A stretch of 64,000 bases of DNA, taken from positions 24,209,076-24,273,075 of the forward strand of contig OX387604.1 of assembly GCA_947568835.1 (NCBI GenBank). The letters are read 5' to 3'. Under the pieces are notes generated by a model that made no database searches, was not told the DNA's origin, and was given only the letters and a program-made list of their open reading frames with translations. The position numbers and the translations under genes are program-made. The stretch is from Protonemura montana (Eukaryota > Arthropoda > Insecta > Plecoptera > Nemouridae). This document shows positions 37,217-50,500 of this stretch, piece by piece; position 1 is the stretch's first letter; each line of letters opens with the position of its first letter.

Positions 37217-38425
37217 GTGACTTTTTGCAATCATTTTACGGTAAAAACTCCAAAATTCGTTGATAAGAACACACGGAGTTCACAAAATAGTTCACAAATA
37301 ACTTCAGGCAAAACAATATTTTTATCCCCACTAATAACCAAAACGAGGTTTTTCGAGATTGTCGATTTAGCAGGAAATACGCATATAATCAACAGTTCGT
37401 TCACACGGGGAATATTTCCCTGGCGACAGAAAAAATATTACGAATTATCAAGCCATAACGATTCTCTCAATATTCTCGAAGATCTACGTAAGAGAATTTT
37501 ATTGTTCGTGGATTAATTTAAGATTTTGAATAACATACAACATGGATACACAAAGGGAAGGTACGCTAATACAGCACTTGCAGGCTTTATTGAAGGTGTG
37601 CTAAATACCAGAAAAAATAAGCTTTATGAATCAGGAGTTTTATATGATTTTGCAAAAGCGTATGACTCAGTTCGGCACAAACTTTTCTTAAATAAATTTG
37701 AAAAAATTGAAATAGAATCAATCGAAGTGTCTCCTACTTATTAAACCGTAGACACCATTGTTGAAAACAGCCAGGTAAGTAGTATTAATCCAATGTCACG
37801 ACCATCAATTTAGGACTGCCTCAAGGCTCTGTGACAGCCTCTTAGCTCTGCATAACGTTTACTAACTACCGAAAGGTAGCCTAACTCTTTTCGCTGATGA
37901 TACCACACACCTGATCACTTCTAACAACATCATGCTAATCCAAGACACAAACCAGGCAATATGGAAGGTGCAAATCCAACCTAAATCTTAATCAAATTAA
38001 AACAAAATACTTGACATTTTAGAAAAATATAGAAATTAATAATCGACTGATCTGGCTCGACAATAAAAGTGTTGAGGTTTTAAGGAACACAAAGTTTCTT
38101 AGACTGTTGGTAGACAGCAAACTGAGTTCAAAGTCGCATATCAGCATGATTAGCAAGAAGATCGCATCTAATTGTTACTTGATTAAATAGCTTACAAATA
38201 TGGTATCGATAAACCGCGTTAAAGTGGTGTATCATTCACACATTCAATCTATCTTAAGCTATGGGTTAATTTTATGGGATTGGTCACCCTACACAAAAAG
38301 ACTTTTTATCCTACCGAAAAAAAATAGCAAAAAATATAATGAAAGCACGCAGTGGAAATCCCTGCGTCCTTGCGTGGAAATATTTTATAAAGACTGGTAT
38401 GGTTGTACCTTAGAAAATTAAAGAA
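37217..38425 (+). pseudogene. Non-LTR retrotransposon (LINE) reverse-transcriptase fragment, broken
   Basis: Conserved RT pieces appear in order in shifting frames. NIQHGYTKGRYANTALAGF and LYDFAKAYDSVRHKLF (motif A) are in the frame 37526-37744. GLPQGS is encoded at 37813-37830. The catalytic FADDTT (motif C) starts at 37890. The C-terminal ORF2 region HIQSILSYGLILWDWSP (in 38200-38421) follows. Upstream, INSSFTRGIFPWRQ fits the finger region. Multiple stops and frameshifts make it dead. The 5' end and endonuclease domain are missing, typical of 5'-truncated LINEs. The layout is that of jockey/CR1-like elements but I cannot fix the clade. Confidence 0.85.
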
Positions 38426-38640
38426 AAGACTAAGAAATTTTTATGGTTTTTAGACTCATGTCTACTTGATTTATCCTTAGCACTAGTTTTAAGAAACACT
38501 ATTTGAACTGGGTTTTGAATGCTAAGTAAAGGGCTACTAAATTTCCCGATTTTCATGTCATTTAGTCATGTCATGTCATTTAGTAGCCCTTTACTTAGAA
38601 TTCAAAACCCAGTTCAAATAGTTTTTTCTTAAAACTAAGA
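38426..38640. repeat. LINE 3' end with 58-bp inverted duplication (hairpin)
   Basis: The arm 38485-38542 (AGTTTTAAGAAACACTATTT...GGGCTACTAAAT) is repeated in reverse at 38578-38636 (ATTTAGTAGCCCTTTACTTA...AAAACT) around a 35-bp loop. The segment before the arm (TTTTTAGACTCATGTCTACT then TGATTTATCC) is the LINE 3' untranslated region, because an independent copy occurs at 50755-50850. Confidence 0.75.
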
Positions 38641-39160
38641 AATTAATTCTTTGGGTCGGGACAGGAACATCTGGCGGGCTTGGAAAGTTTACTATTATTG
38701 GAAACCGAGAATCACAAACATCTGTTATCTTTTTGCTTTGCAGGCGGTAAAAGCGGTTTCGGTAAAAGCGATCTTTAGTCACAAATGCATTAAAATGCAT
38801 TCCACACGAATTCATTATTATTCATATAGAAGATTTCTTTAATTATTTTTAAGTCAATCTTACTCCCAAACATTTGATGAATTCTGTTCACTGAATATAC
38901 GATTTGTTCAAGATGAGATTTCTTTGTTATAGAGCATATTAAATCATTGGATGTAAATCATTGGGTTGGCAATGACGTAGCTGTTTAAATGATATTACAT
39001 GATATCGTGTAAAAAATGTAAAAAATAAAAAATGTAAAAAATAAAACATGTAAAAATATAACAAGTTCTTAAAAATACCGCATGTTGTCATGTTTTCATA
39101 CTAGTGGATACTTTAAAACGCGATCTACATGCAGCCAGTCAACATATCTCATCCACAAAA
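38641..39160. other. Intergenic, no gene seen
   Basis: AT-rich, with an AAAATGTAAAAAATAAAA short-period run near 39010-39060. Confidence 0.4.
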
Positions 39161-39165
39161 AATGT

Positions 39166-39570
39166 ACCGAACCGTTTGGCGTGTTGGAAACACAGGTTCT
39201 CATTAAATCATCTGCACACTGCGCAGAGTTATGTATTGGATGGGTGACCATCATATGCATTACCAGTTCTGTTCAGGAGAGAGGTTGGAGGGATGAAAGT
39301 TAACCTCTCGACAGCATGGATTTGTTGAGGAATCCTGTTGTTCGCGTTGTACCGTCCTTCGGAAGGGGCGTTAATTTGGTGGTCCCCTTGGTGCTCTTCG
39401 ACAGGAGTAGGCTACGGGCCGGCACCGGGTACCCCCTCCTCCCTTCTAGGCTAGGTTAGGTTAATAATCGTCCTCATCATCATCCACTCATTCACCGACG
39501 CCATTAGACCAGTGCCGCATGGCCAGATGTCAAAACAGTGCGTCGTTAAACACCACAAATAATAATAATT
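39166..39570 (+). mobile_element. 5S-derived SINE, near full length
   Basis: The head begins ACCGAACCGTTTGGCGTGTT and keeps GTATTGGATGGGTGACCATC; the body has CAGCATGGATTTGTTGAGGA, GGCACCGGGTACCCCCTCC, GGCTAGGTTAGGTTAATAAT; the tail is GTGCGTCGTTAAACACCACA and then AATAATAATAA. A short internal deletion removes the AGTTAGTACAGCAACTTCAC part. I see no clear target-site duplication. Confidence 0.85.
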
Positions 39571-39594
39571 CCCTGAAAAACAGTGTTGTTACAG

Positions 39595-39795
39595 GTTGCT
39601 AATTGGCCAAGTGGCGGAATCGCCTGCTTTATGGGCAAAAGGTCCTTTGTTAAATTCGCGAAGGCTGATTCGATTTTGTTTCTGCAAACATCAGAAGCAC
39701 TTTCGAAAGCATTAAAGCAATAAATAAAAAAGAAATAAAAAAGAAATAAAGAAATAAAAGCAATAAAAGCAATAAAATAAATTAAAGGAATAAAT
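39595..39795 (+). mobile_element. Possible tRNA-derived SINE with A-rich tail
   Basis: TTGGCCAAGTGGCGGAAT resembles a pol III A box, a weak B-box-like block (AGGTCCTTTGTTAAATTCG) follows, and the sequence ends in an AATAAA/AAGAAATAAA-rich tail of about 80 bp. It lies directly behind the 5S-derived SINE. Confidence 0.35.
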
Positions 39796-40027
39796 AAAAT
39801 AAAATACGCTCATCTACAACGCAACTCAAATTGCATTATGATATGATATGATGTATTTTATTTCTCATAATCTTATGATATTGTACAACGATATCGACAA
39901 TAGTCAATTTATACAGGTAATGTCCCTTATCCTAGGATACAATTTAATCTGTTAGTTTCTTATGAAGCCGTAGAAGGAACATAAAAGCCAAAAAAGAAAA
40001 AAAAAATGTGATTAAACCGTATATCCA

Positions 40028-40112
40028 AAAAGTCCTGCTGCGAGGATTCGAACCTAAGACGTCCGATCACCATCCGTGTACGCTCCCTGCTCGGCCGACC
40101 GCACATTCAACG
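40028..40112 (-). other. tRNA-like sequence (pseudo-tRNA or SINE head)
   Basis: On the minus strand GGTCGGCCGAGCAGGG fits an A box and TAGGTTCGAATCCTCG contains a perfect B box, followed by GCAGGACTTTTT, a pol III terminator. I could not fold a convincing acceptor stem, so I do not call a functional tRNA. Confidence 0.4.
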
Positions 40113-41538
40113 GACATACTTGATTTAACGATATTGATCGATTGTCAAACAAGCAGTGAAACAGCACACCTTCTTTACTGTCTGCTCGCCTGATACCAAA
40201 GCCAGTTTGTTTCGAAGTTTGAGCTGGTTTTTTCGATGGCGAAGAACCTGCATCACGCTGCAGCTGTCCAGGACTCGGAACATTTGAGTTAGCTGACAAC
40301 GACAGAGGGTTATTTAGTTTTCAAATTTAAAACGTTATGTTTAGACTATTTCTGCAAATTTCAACAGCAATGCGTCTGGACTTTTCTTTGTAAATCGTTA
40401 AGTTTTTTTGTAAATCTTTGCTTCTTTGCAAGCAATTTGAGTTGAGTTGATGAGAGTAGGTATAGTTTATTTTTTTCTTTATTGCTTTATTTTTATGTTC
40501 TTTAAATTTCCGATCAAATTCGTATTTTAAAAATGTTTCCATATTGTCATGGATTATGATGCTCCGTTTGTGAATTTAAGTTCAAATTTGTTAAATGAAT
40601 TATCAAAAATCGGAACATTTTCGATATCATGAAAACTATATTTGCGAATTTCACAAAAATGTGTGTAAAAAATCCAAAAAGTGTATTTATTAACTGCGAC
40701 CATTTTTTTAAATTCTGAATAGTTTCATGACATCTTTGTGCAAATGACCAAAACAATATTCTTACAAAATTCCAGAAGCTTTCGAAATATTTTTGTCCCC
40801 AGTGACGTCGCGTTCCTACACAAGGTCATGTTGTGTAGTTGTCGTTACCTGGTGGTTGTGCTGGTGGTGATTTGCAGATGATGATAAATAATGATAAATA
40901 AAAATACCATACATTTTTTTTCACTTTATACGAAACATAACATTTTTATTAACATCAATTAACTTTTTCACGCAGTTAAATACAAGTTGATTGTTATTTT
41001 AGCTTCTAGATGCTTGGCAATGCCTTGTTTAGTGCTACCTTTAGCAAAGTCTTCGCAATAATTGCTATGATTTGGCAATAGTTCAGATATATTGAACTTT
41101 TACAATATCTAGTCGCCGTAACCAACTTACACAAGAAGGCCCGAGTTAATATTATCTATATTTTGGATTTGAGTGCATCAGAACTCTTCCCTACATTTTA
41201 TTTCTCTCGATACAAAAATGCAATGAAAAACTTTCCTAGTGGTTAAGTTCGCCTTCGTTGTTTGCGGTTGCAGAGCGAATTAAAATTCTTGTACATAGCA
41301 ATCGCTTAAAGGTGTGACAACATTTGTGACAACAACAGCACAGGAAGCATTAGACAAGGCATTAATAAGACAGCTTTCGGCGCTTCATCAGGTTCTTTGG
41401 TTGCATTTGTAAGTAAATACATTTTTCCAATGACAGACAGTGTTGCTGAATTTCAAATGTAAATGCAATTATAGATTTCAGGCTAAATGATATTTTCACG
41501 ATTAGTTTGGTAGCACTCATCGATCGATCGGTGTCGTG
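40113..41538 (-). other. Spacer and 3' UTR of the calpain gene
   Basis: A minus-strand AATAAA (plus-strand TTTATT at 41197-41202) lies about 340 bp after the calpain stop. No other gene seen. Confidence 0.45.
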
Positions 41539-44500
41539 TCACGAATAAATAGTCATCAATATCATCTGAAAACAGAATTATAGTGCAGTTGATCAGTAAG
41601 ATAAATTATTGAAAAAATACATTTTTTTTACGACAGGTGTGTGAACTATATCCAAAAGCTTACCTCCTCTAGGGACAGTGGATTACTCTTCGTTTTGGTG
41701 TCTAGACTATGATATCGTTCTGAAATGTAAACAGAGCATTAGAGTTATTTCAAAATTTGTATGCAAGCACATAAAATAAATACGTGGACATTTACCAAAC
41801 ATTTTTGTGACAACAGATATGGATTTTTATTTACAATAGTTGGACTCTATATTTGGACTATAAGCAGAACTTTATTGAAAATTAGTTGAAAGTATTAATG
41901 CACAAGGAATCTTGTCAAAATACCTCTAATTTAGTTTAGTAAAAGTAAATTCATTAATTGAGGATTATAAAGTTAGCTCTGCAAGCATGGACACTTGGAA
42001 TTCTAAGATGTCCTTGAATCTTACCATGTGCAAGATGCAACCTCGCCATGGCCATTATGAAGTACTCGGAGGTGAGCACCCGGTTCTTGGCAAAGCGTAG
42101 GACGAGGCACTCGAGGACTTTATTACTCGCCGTGCTACCAGCTTCCCAGAGCAGAGGACGGAGGTTGTAACTGGATGTCTTCGAGCCAACCACGAACTTA
42201 TGGAACGCCAGCTGTGTAAAATCATATAGTTTTACTCAATAGCAACTCAAAAACATATCCCTGCCCCTTTCGAGCTTTCTCTACTATAGCTTTCAGTCCC
42301 TACTTCCACAGGTTGGCAGTATTGATAATGGTAGACAGATAATACACAGTTTCTTGGTCTCACTCAAAGCTCTTATTACTAGCATGTCTGACCATTGCCA
42401 AAAGATTCAAAAACTGAAACCCAAAAGAAAAAATACTGGAGTGAGTCGCCTGATTATCGTTGTAGAGCTTATTCTTGTGTTTTCAACCTAGACCCCTTGC
42501 ATTTTTCAGCAAAATGGTCGAACGGTCAAAATTTACGAACATTTTCAAATTTTTTTTAACGTTTTGGAGAGAAATTTGATATTGTTTTCCCAAACTTTGC
42601 AAAGATTTGAAATATATTCCGAAGTTCCAAAGTTTTTGAGCCCGTATTTGTGTTTTTCTTTCCTTTTTCTTCACAAATTACTGGCCTAATTTTGCTGTTA
42701 TGCTTTGATCTACACAATGGTTCTGCTTCTCATTTTACTCCTACGCTCATTTTACAACACAACTTAAATTACGTTCAAGAAGTCCTAGTTGTTGGTGATC
42801 ATAGGTGATTAGGAGGGACTCACTGTGATGCATTCAATATCTTGTTTCATGGACAAATTTTACTCTTGCCATTTCAATTTTTTATCTCTGCTTAGAGTTT
42901 TATCACTATAAAGATAAAACGATCAACTGTTAAGAAACTCTTAAAGCACATACCCGCCAGAAGTGCAGTGTCCGCATTAGCACAGGAATCTCGAGGATGC
43001 TGATTCTGCCGCTAATGTTGCAATCACGCAGCATTATTAGGCTCTTGCACAACTCCAAGCTTGGTTTTTCAGCAAGGAATGCTGAAACAGGAGCAGTTCC
43101 CGTATGCTATTGCAAGTAGTGTCTTGTTGTAAGATTATATTTATTTATTTATTACAAATTATTTGATTTTTACATTTTTAGGCTTGTTAATAATACTGAA
43201 GAACTATTCCCCCTTTTTTTTATTTCTATATTTATTATTCCATAAGCTCATTTAGTATTTCTCTATGAAAAAAACCACTACAAAGCCCATGGGTAGAGCC
43301 ACGATTATATGGTGATGCGCGAAATCGCGAATTGTTCTTATCACTTGTTATTCTTACAAATGAGTGCGATTCATTGAATTCCCATCTCAAATATGTAAGA
43401 AGCTCATCGCGACAAAACGCGAAATTCACGAAAAATCATCCATAACAACGAAATCAACTATTTCCCGCGAAATCATCGCGAAATGAGCCTTTTCCCATCC
43501 AATTATCTTAAATTTCAGATAATCTGTTTTTTTTTTTTTCATTTTTATCAAACTATATTTCACGGAAAATAAATAAACAAATAAAATAACCCATTTGTTT
43601 TTATGCTAAACTAAGAGATAATGAAGCTATTTCACTGAAATATGTGTATTTTGCGAAATAGCCACTTATTTCCATACAAAATATTTAAAATTTTTATTTT
43701 ATCTCTCTAAACACACATTTCCATGAATTTGTCATATTCAGGTCTGTTTCTCTTCAAATGCTGTCAACATTCCTAAGCTTAGGGGGTAGAAGTAGTGGGG
43801 CAAAATGTTTGCTGTAGGAAACCATTGCCATTGGTTGGCTGAATCTTCCACTCCTTGCCATGTGAGCACCAGCACCACATGCATTCAGTCTATATAGAGA
43901 TTAGCTGGGATTTCAAATTTCAATGGGGTGTAATAAATCTTTGACTTTTGAGGATCAAGCAAAGCAACTCTTTGTGAGTGATGGAACTATTTTGATGTGT
44001 GGAATCTGGAACACCAGACTTGTCTGGGAGAAAAAAGACAATCTTGCAAAGTATGTTAGTACCAGACAGTGGGTCTAATTCAAATTCTAATGGATATAAA
44101 AATCTCAAACCCCTCATTTGCAGTTGTGACTTAGCAATGCAGTTCTGACTTAGCAAACTATTTGGGCCCCAGTGAACAGTGTTGATGCAGAGAGGTTTTT
44201 TAGGGAAGCTACCATTGAAACTTGTTCAATGTTAAGTTTTAACACGTAGTAGGTGTCGCTCACACTGCCATACAATGTATTTCATGGTGGCATTTATGTA
44301 AAATATTTATTTGTGCCATTAATTTTGTTCCAAGTCCCTAACAAATACCGATGTTGAGGACCTACACTAAATATTTGCTTTATTGTAATTATTATTGATC
44401 ACTTCTTTATTAAAGATCCCAGTGCTTACCCTAAATCTTCATTCCTTTCGAATGTAGATCGCAAAACCCCTTTTTTCTATTTAGCTATAAACGCTAAAAT

Positions 44501-47500
44501 TCAAATAAAAAATAAGTTTTTTCTCTTTTTTTGTCACCTATGTCTGAAATCTGTTATAGACATGAAATTCTGTACTTTTTCCATAACACCGCCATAACAC
44601 CGAAATCCAAAAAGCTTACCACGAAATTATCGAAATCATAACACCATAATATCTTGGCTCTACCCATGGGGCTCATCTGTGGTGGTGAGTTCTGAATATA
44701 TAATACTTGTGGAGCTGTTCTAAAAATGTAATAACACCACTCTTGCCATTTATGTCAAGATTATTACAATAAAACAACACAAAAAACAAGTCAAATTGAT
44801 TTGCCTTTTAAATTTGATTAAGATTTCTAAGTATGATGGTTATTAGTTGAGTAATAAGTTGTTGATTTTTGTTGTCTCATTTAATACGTCTATCAATAAA
44901 GTAGGTCACAACTCAACATTTGTTGCATCGTAATCTTAGCATCATTGAAGTAATTTATTATTCTTATACTTTATATTATTCTCCTTTATTATGTCAGTCT
45001 GTTTTGCATAGCCGACTCTTTTTCTATTGCCGTTGGAAATAAGGGTCAATTAATGAGAGCCATTAAGAAACGTATTACATTAACAACATGACTTTCTTAT
45101 TTAAGTTAAAATGTTTTCTGATATTTTCTTTTCCTTCATCTGTTTGTTTCATACTCTGTAAATGTACACAATTTTTAATCTTTTTTTATTAACTAGGCTA
45201 CGTTTTCTTTTTTATTTCCTCAGAGAAGCTTCAGCTCTGTGGCAAAGTAAGTGTTAATGCTCCGACAAATTTATGGCAAAGTTAAAATATAATAGAAAAG
45301 TTTTGAAAAACTTTTACGAGTTCTCTCCCCTGCTGGCCTTTGAGTCAGCACCAACAAATGGTTATACATACTTTTCCAGTTTGCTTTGAGTATTTTCTGC
45401 AGCTGCAAAGCATCGACTTCTGGGGGATATTTTAACAGCATCTTCGTCAGCAATGACTTCCCGTCAGGCTAGAAATAGGCAACAGCTTTATTATCATCAC
45501 ACAAATAAAAATAATAATACTAATATATTTTTATTGCCAGTTTGATCATTGTGATCAATGTTTCAATGGCAATCGGTTTTTTTCATTGGTTTGTCATTAC
45601 ATTTTGACTTAGGCAGGGCACTGAAACTGAGCTTTTTGACTTTTTGGCACTCAATGCGGGTTATCATTTTCTCTCCAACCTCTTGCCGAGTATACTGATG
45701 ATATCAAAAAGTGCAGAAATGAAGAGCTTGTTTGGTTAACACCTACTAAATAAAATATTTAAAAAAAAACAAAAATGTTTACAACATGTTTTTTAATATA
45801 TTAATGTTACCCCTAAATTTCAACCCTTAATTACTCAAGAAGTTGTAAGTATATTGGCATGGCACGGAAACTATTTCTTCGGATGATTTAAAATTTCTTG
45901 GCCGAAGTTTCCGTGACCCACCTCTAGCAACGTAGCACTACAGTTTTACTACAGTTTTTCCACTGCAAGTTAAATTTAGTTTTAAATTTCATTTTGAAAA
46001 TAAAATTTAAATGTAAGTTTAGTAGTTTTATAATAGTTTTGTTTCCATATTAGGACAGAAGCGGCATACCAACGTAACTGCATCCTCCAGGAATTCCGAG
46101 GAGATGTTCCTAAACACCATGTTGTCCTCGTTTACCTCCCTGAAACAGTCATCAAGGGATGCAAGCACCTCAATTACAATTTCAAACGGTCTCTTATAAC
46201 GTGAGTGCTGGCATGAGCTAGCGACACAAAGTGCATGCGATAGACCATTCCCAGACCAATCTGTCTCGAAGAGCACTTCTTGTGACGTAGTGGTGGTGGA
46301 CACTTTGGGAACATTTAAAGTCTTTACTTTAGCATTCGCTGCTCAATTATTCTCAGGACTTCTTCATACATTTTAATCCACCATTAAATTTATCACCACG
46401 CTATTTTAGCCTATTTTTCTTTACACTTACCACAACTGCCACCGTGTGGTTCTTTTTGTCAATACTTTTTTCTGTTGCGCTCCTGAACGTTTTTACAAAA
46501 CCTGTTTACACTAATTTAAGTTGAAGCCAGCCGCTTTTATTGAGTCAATACGTCGCAAAATAAATCTATATTATCCTGGGAATGTCTTAATTGCAGCATG
46601 GGGATCATTAAGTCCTTTGGGAGTGAGAGAAGTTTGTTTTCGAAACTTGTTAATTGTTAATAAACATGCTACGTGAATTATTATACAAATATAGTTTCTA
46701 ACTTTCGGATTCTTACGAATCGCAATTCCTCTACAACTGTTGATTGATTTATAATTGTTATTACAAGAATAAATAACCTAGAGGATATGGGATAGCTGTG
46801 CATCAGCTGTGCACCTACCAGATGTTGCTCTGCTCATCAGTGTAGATTCGCAGCAGGAACTTCCCATCGCAGTTAGGCACTTTGGTCTGTGGCACGACAA
46901 TATAGTCTCCTGGCGGCAACGTGAAGAAAGTCACCACCTCACGCGCCACCGAGTGGTTCGTCACATCCAGTGGTTGCTGGGAAAATACATGTCAAGGAGT
47001 CACACCTTCTGTTCTTCAACGCTGAATTTTTCAAACAAGAGAAAAAGACCACATAACTATATTCATATCACAAAATTACTTAATATTCACACAATCAATA
47101 TTAAACCATAGCTTTGTATATTATTGATTGCGGTGATTTAGGTATTTTATATATGAGGTATATTTGATAGCTTAATTAATTATGTACTCTACTTGATGAA
47201 TCATCACAGATCTATAACAGCAGGACGTATCTCATGATTTAATAGTTACGTATTTCCGGTTGGATTGCTAGGTGGCCATATTCCTTCTTTTGTGAGCTTG
47301 AAGTTCGATCTCTCGTGCAGCTACCTGCTATTTTGCAATTAAAACTCACTCTGTTTATTGTTGTTTGTCGTTTTTGACAGAAGGAACAATGCTGAAATCT
47401 CGCGGCAAACCCCTCAATTACATCCACTTATGTTTATTTTACTCATTAATTGGAATAGCGCAGAGTCACGCATCCTGCCTAGCACTTATAGGTCCTTGTG

Positions 47501-50500
47501 GCCTGTTACGATAAGTAAAAAACGGTGGTATGGGAAAGAGTTGGGAGACTTTGGTATATTTTCCAAAAACCATTCACTAGGGTGAGTGGGGGAGGGGGGG
47601 GGGGGATGATAATTAAATCTTTTCTGTTCCTCTGCAACCAATCATTTTGGTCTAAGTCTAAGTCTGGTCTAAGTGACACATAGAATTAGGGTGCGAGGAA
47701 AGTTTAGCCACACCATTTTTAAAGATTTTCAAAAACGAAATGCTTAAAAAATCACTTATCGCACACCAAAAACGACAGGCATGTGCAATTGCATGCTACC
47801 AAGCTACAGATACTCAATTTTTTCTGACTGCTACGTGACTTATTGCAACTGGGAGTATCTTTGAGACGGAAACGCACAACACAAAATTGAGCACGGAGCC
47901 AGTAAAGAGGTCCCGAAGCTGCGTTCACCCGATCGCTCAAATATAAATGCATATACGTTACTGTTTCAGTGGTTTAACAGATTTCGTAGCGAAATGTTAC
48001 AATCTTGTGTAAAACCATCAATTGAAAAAAAAATATATATATATAATTAGGAAGAAGTTCAAGTGTTACTGCATTACTGAAGCAAAATGGCACTGCCCAC
48101 CCCTGATAAAGATGACTGACCTCTGCTGACCAATGATAATTACTGAAGCTTCCTAGAAGCATTCATAGATTGTGGATCGCAGTCTGGGTTAACGGCAAGC
48201 ACGCACTTCGAGCGCAGCGTATCCAACATACCTAACCTAACCTAACCTCTGGCACCTGTTCAGCAACGAAGTGCGTGGTGAGCCGTGGCATGGAGTGAGG
48301 CACCTCGTACACAGCGAACCCAATGGCGTGCATCGTCTTCTTCTTGCGTCGCGGAGTTGATCGCAGCTTGCCCGATGGCGCAGTGCACGTGTCATATTGT
48401 TGAGTCACCGACACTACCACGTGACACTTGTTGCTAGTCGAGCGCGGGATCTGCACGTGGAACTGCGGGTTCATGGCGGTCGTGTCTGAAACCAGAGATA
48501 CAATAAACCATGTGATACAAAGATTTTTTTTCTAAGAGAAAATCTTATACCTAAATAGTGCAACAACATGAGCAGCCAAAAAAGTAGGTCCCTCAAAAGA
48601 GCATTTAGTTTTAGACTGAAGGACTAACTTTTTGTCTAGCAAAGCTAAACCCGTTAAAGGTTTCAAAGTCTGTCACACAGCTGAAGGCTTGTCTTATCAA
48701 CCGTTTCAAAGCTTGTTGCAGACCAGCTCAAGGCATGGCTTGTCTAACGTTTTTAAGACAGCCCATGCTGTTATCCAGCTCAAGGTATGGCTTGCCAAAC
48801 TTTCAAAGCTTGCAGCCTATGTCCAGCTCAAGCCATGGCTTGTCAATTCTTCAAAGCATACACCCATGGGATTGACTCAGGAGCCCAGCTAATCACAAGG
48901 ACTGACCAAAGTGCCCAGGTCCCCCGCCAGCGTTGTATCCCGAGCGCCACCGCCGTCGCGCCAGGACAGCACGCCATGGCTGCTTGGAATGCAGAGCTGG
49001 CTCGTTCATCCAGTCGTCCGGACCAACGTGCACTAGATCCAGGTGGGTAAAGTGCCGGGCAAAATCCTCGAAGCTCATCCTGCGGGCACCACAAATAGTA
49101 ACCGGAATGCCTATATGCAGGGTGAGGCAGGACAAGGCAGGACAAGGCAGGACAAGGCAGGACAAGGTAGGACAAGGTAGGACAAGGCAGGACAAGGCAG
49201 GACAAGGCAGGACAAGGCTGGGCAAGGGTAAGCACGGTGAGAGTTATGTGGGCATGTGGACCTACCAAAACTCGCCATCATGTTGTGTTCGAGCGCTCAG
49301 CAGCTCCTTGTCACGCTCTAGTAGGCCGTCCCACTCCCAGCTTCGTTCGCTCCAGGCGCCTGTCCACTCGCCGCGTGCCCACGGATTTCGCAGACGTACG
49401 AGTGCAGCCTCAACAAGTGGGCCACGTACTCGTGCAAGTCCAGTCACCGAGTACGCTTGCTGCGTTGTCAGCCCGTTTCGTAAGCGCAGCTGCTTCTTTG
49501 TGTTCTTTTCCTGCAGAATTGAACGTAACAAGCTCATACATTCACGTAACAAAGCATCCTATCGGCATATATTCAGTGTGATCGAAAACGTATCTGGTGG
49601 GGCACTTTTTACCCCGATCTTGTTTCTTAAACTATAGGAGTAATGGGCGTGGCTACCCATGAAGTGAATTTAAGAAAGAATCTGGAGTAATGAGGGTTAC
49701 TTGAGATTCCCTGTTAGTTTACGAATACCCAACTTCTTTCCGATTAGTGTGCAGTTTCAAAAGTGACAAAGTGAGTGTTTAATCACCATCTTGTTCGCCA
49801 TTTCAATAGTATATAATGAGTTTCGTTTTTATTGAACTTGTATTTGAAGCAGAAAATGATAAAACTAAATGAAAATAGCATTTTTTAAACATTTTTGAAA
49901 TCTTAAACTCAAGCATGTTTAAGCCTGGTGGCAGCACTAACAAACTCACAGGGTGGATGCTGGCTATTAACAGGCCAGAGCGCGGAACAGCTGAGTTGAG
50001 CACCTGGAAGGTAAGACACCGCTCCTGGTTGCTGAGGCCGAAGCTCTGCACGATGCCGCCAGTGAGATCCTGTAGAGCCCGCGTGTTCGATCCACTGCTT
50101 AGGGCCTCGTAACACCCGTACAGTCTGTGAGCACAAGCAACCACACCATTATCAATATGTAAATAGTGCACACCCCAAACACTTTAATCCCCTTACTACC
50201 AAGGCACTGATCTTGATTACAGTTTTAAAACCAGCTGATTCCGAAATTTGGGGTGCAAACAGGAGGAAAAAAAATCCGAAACACTTTTTCTAAGCTCTTG
50301 TTCGTGCATTTTCAGCTCCTGAGATATTTCCTTATAGAGCTTCAATGCTGCATGCATTAAGAAAGCCCATTTGTTCATAGGGGTTACTGAAAATCGGACA
50401 CGAAAATATCATTATTTGTCCGACAATTGAAAAATTACCAAAATGCACCCCCAAAAAGGGTTAAAAACTGCAATTGCGGTCGTCAAAACTCCAACATTGC

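Noticed and set aside
46028..46303. A 91-codon open frame as a single calpain exon
   Set aside because: No acceptor upstream of 46139 that I would accept gives the required phase; exon 46139-46070 with CTGTTTCAG and GTATGC fits both neighbours. The rest is intron that happens to be open.
48933..49637. Plus-strand 234-codon ORF
   Set aside because: It is antisense to calpain exons 6 and 7 and reads through the 10-bp minisatellite in their intron.
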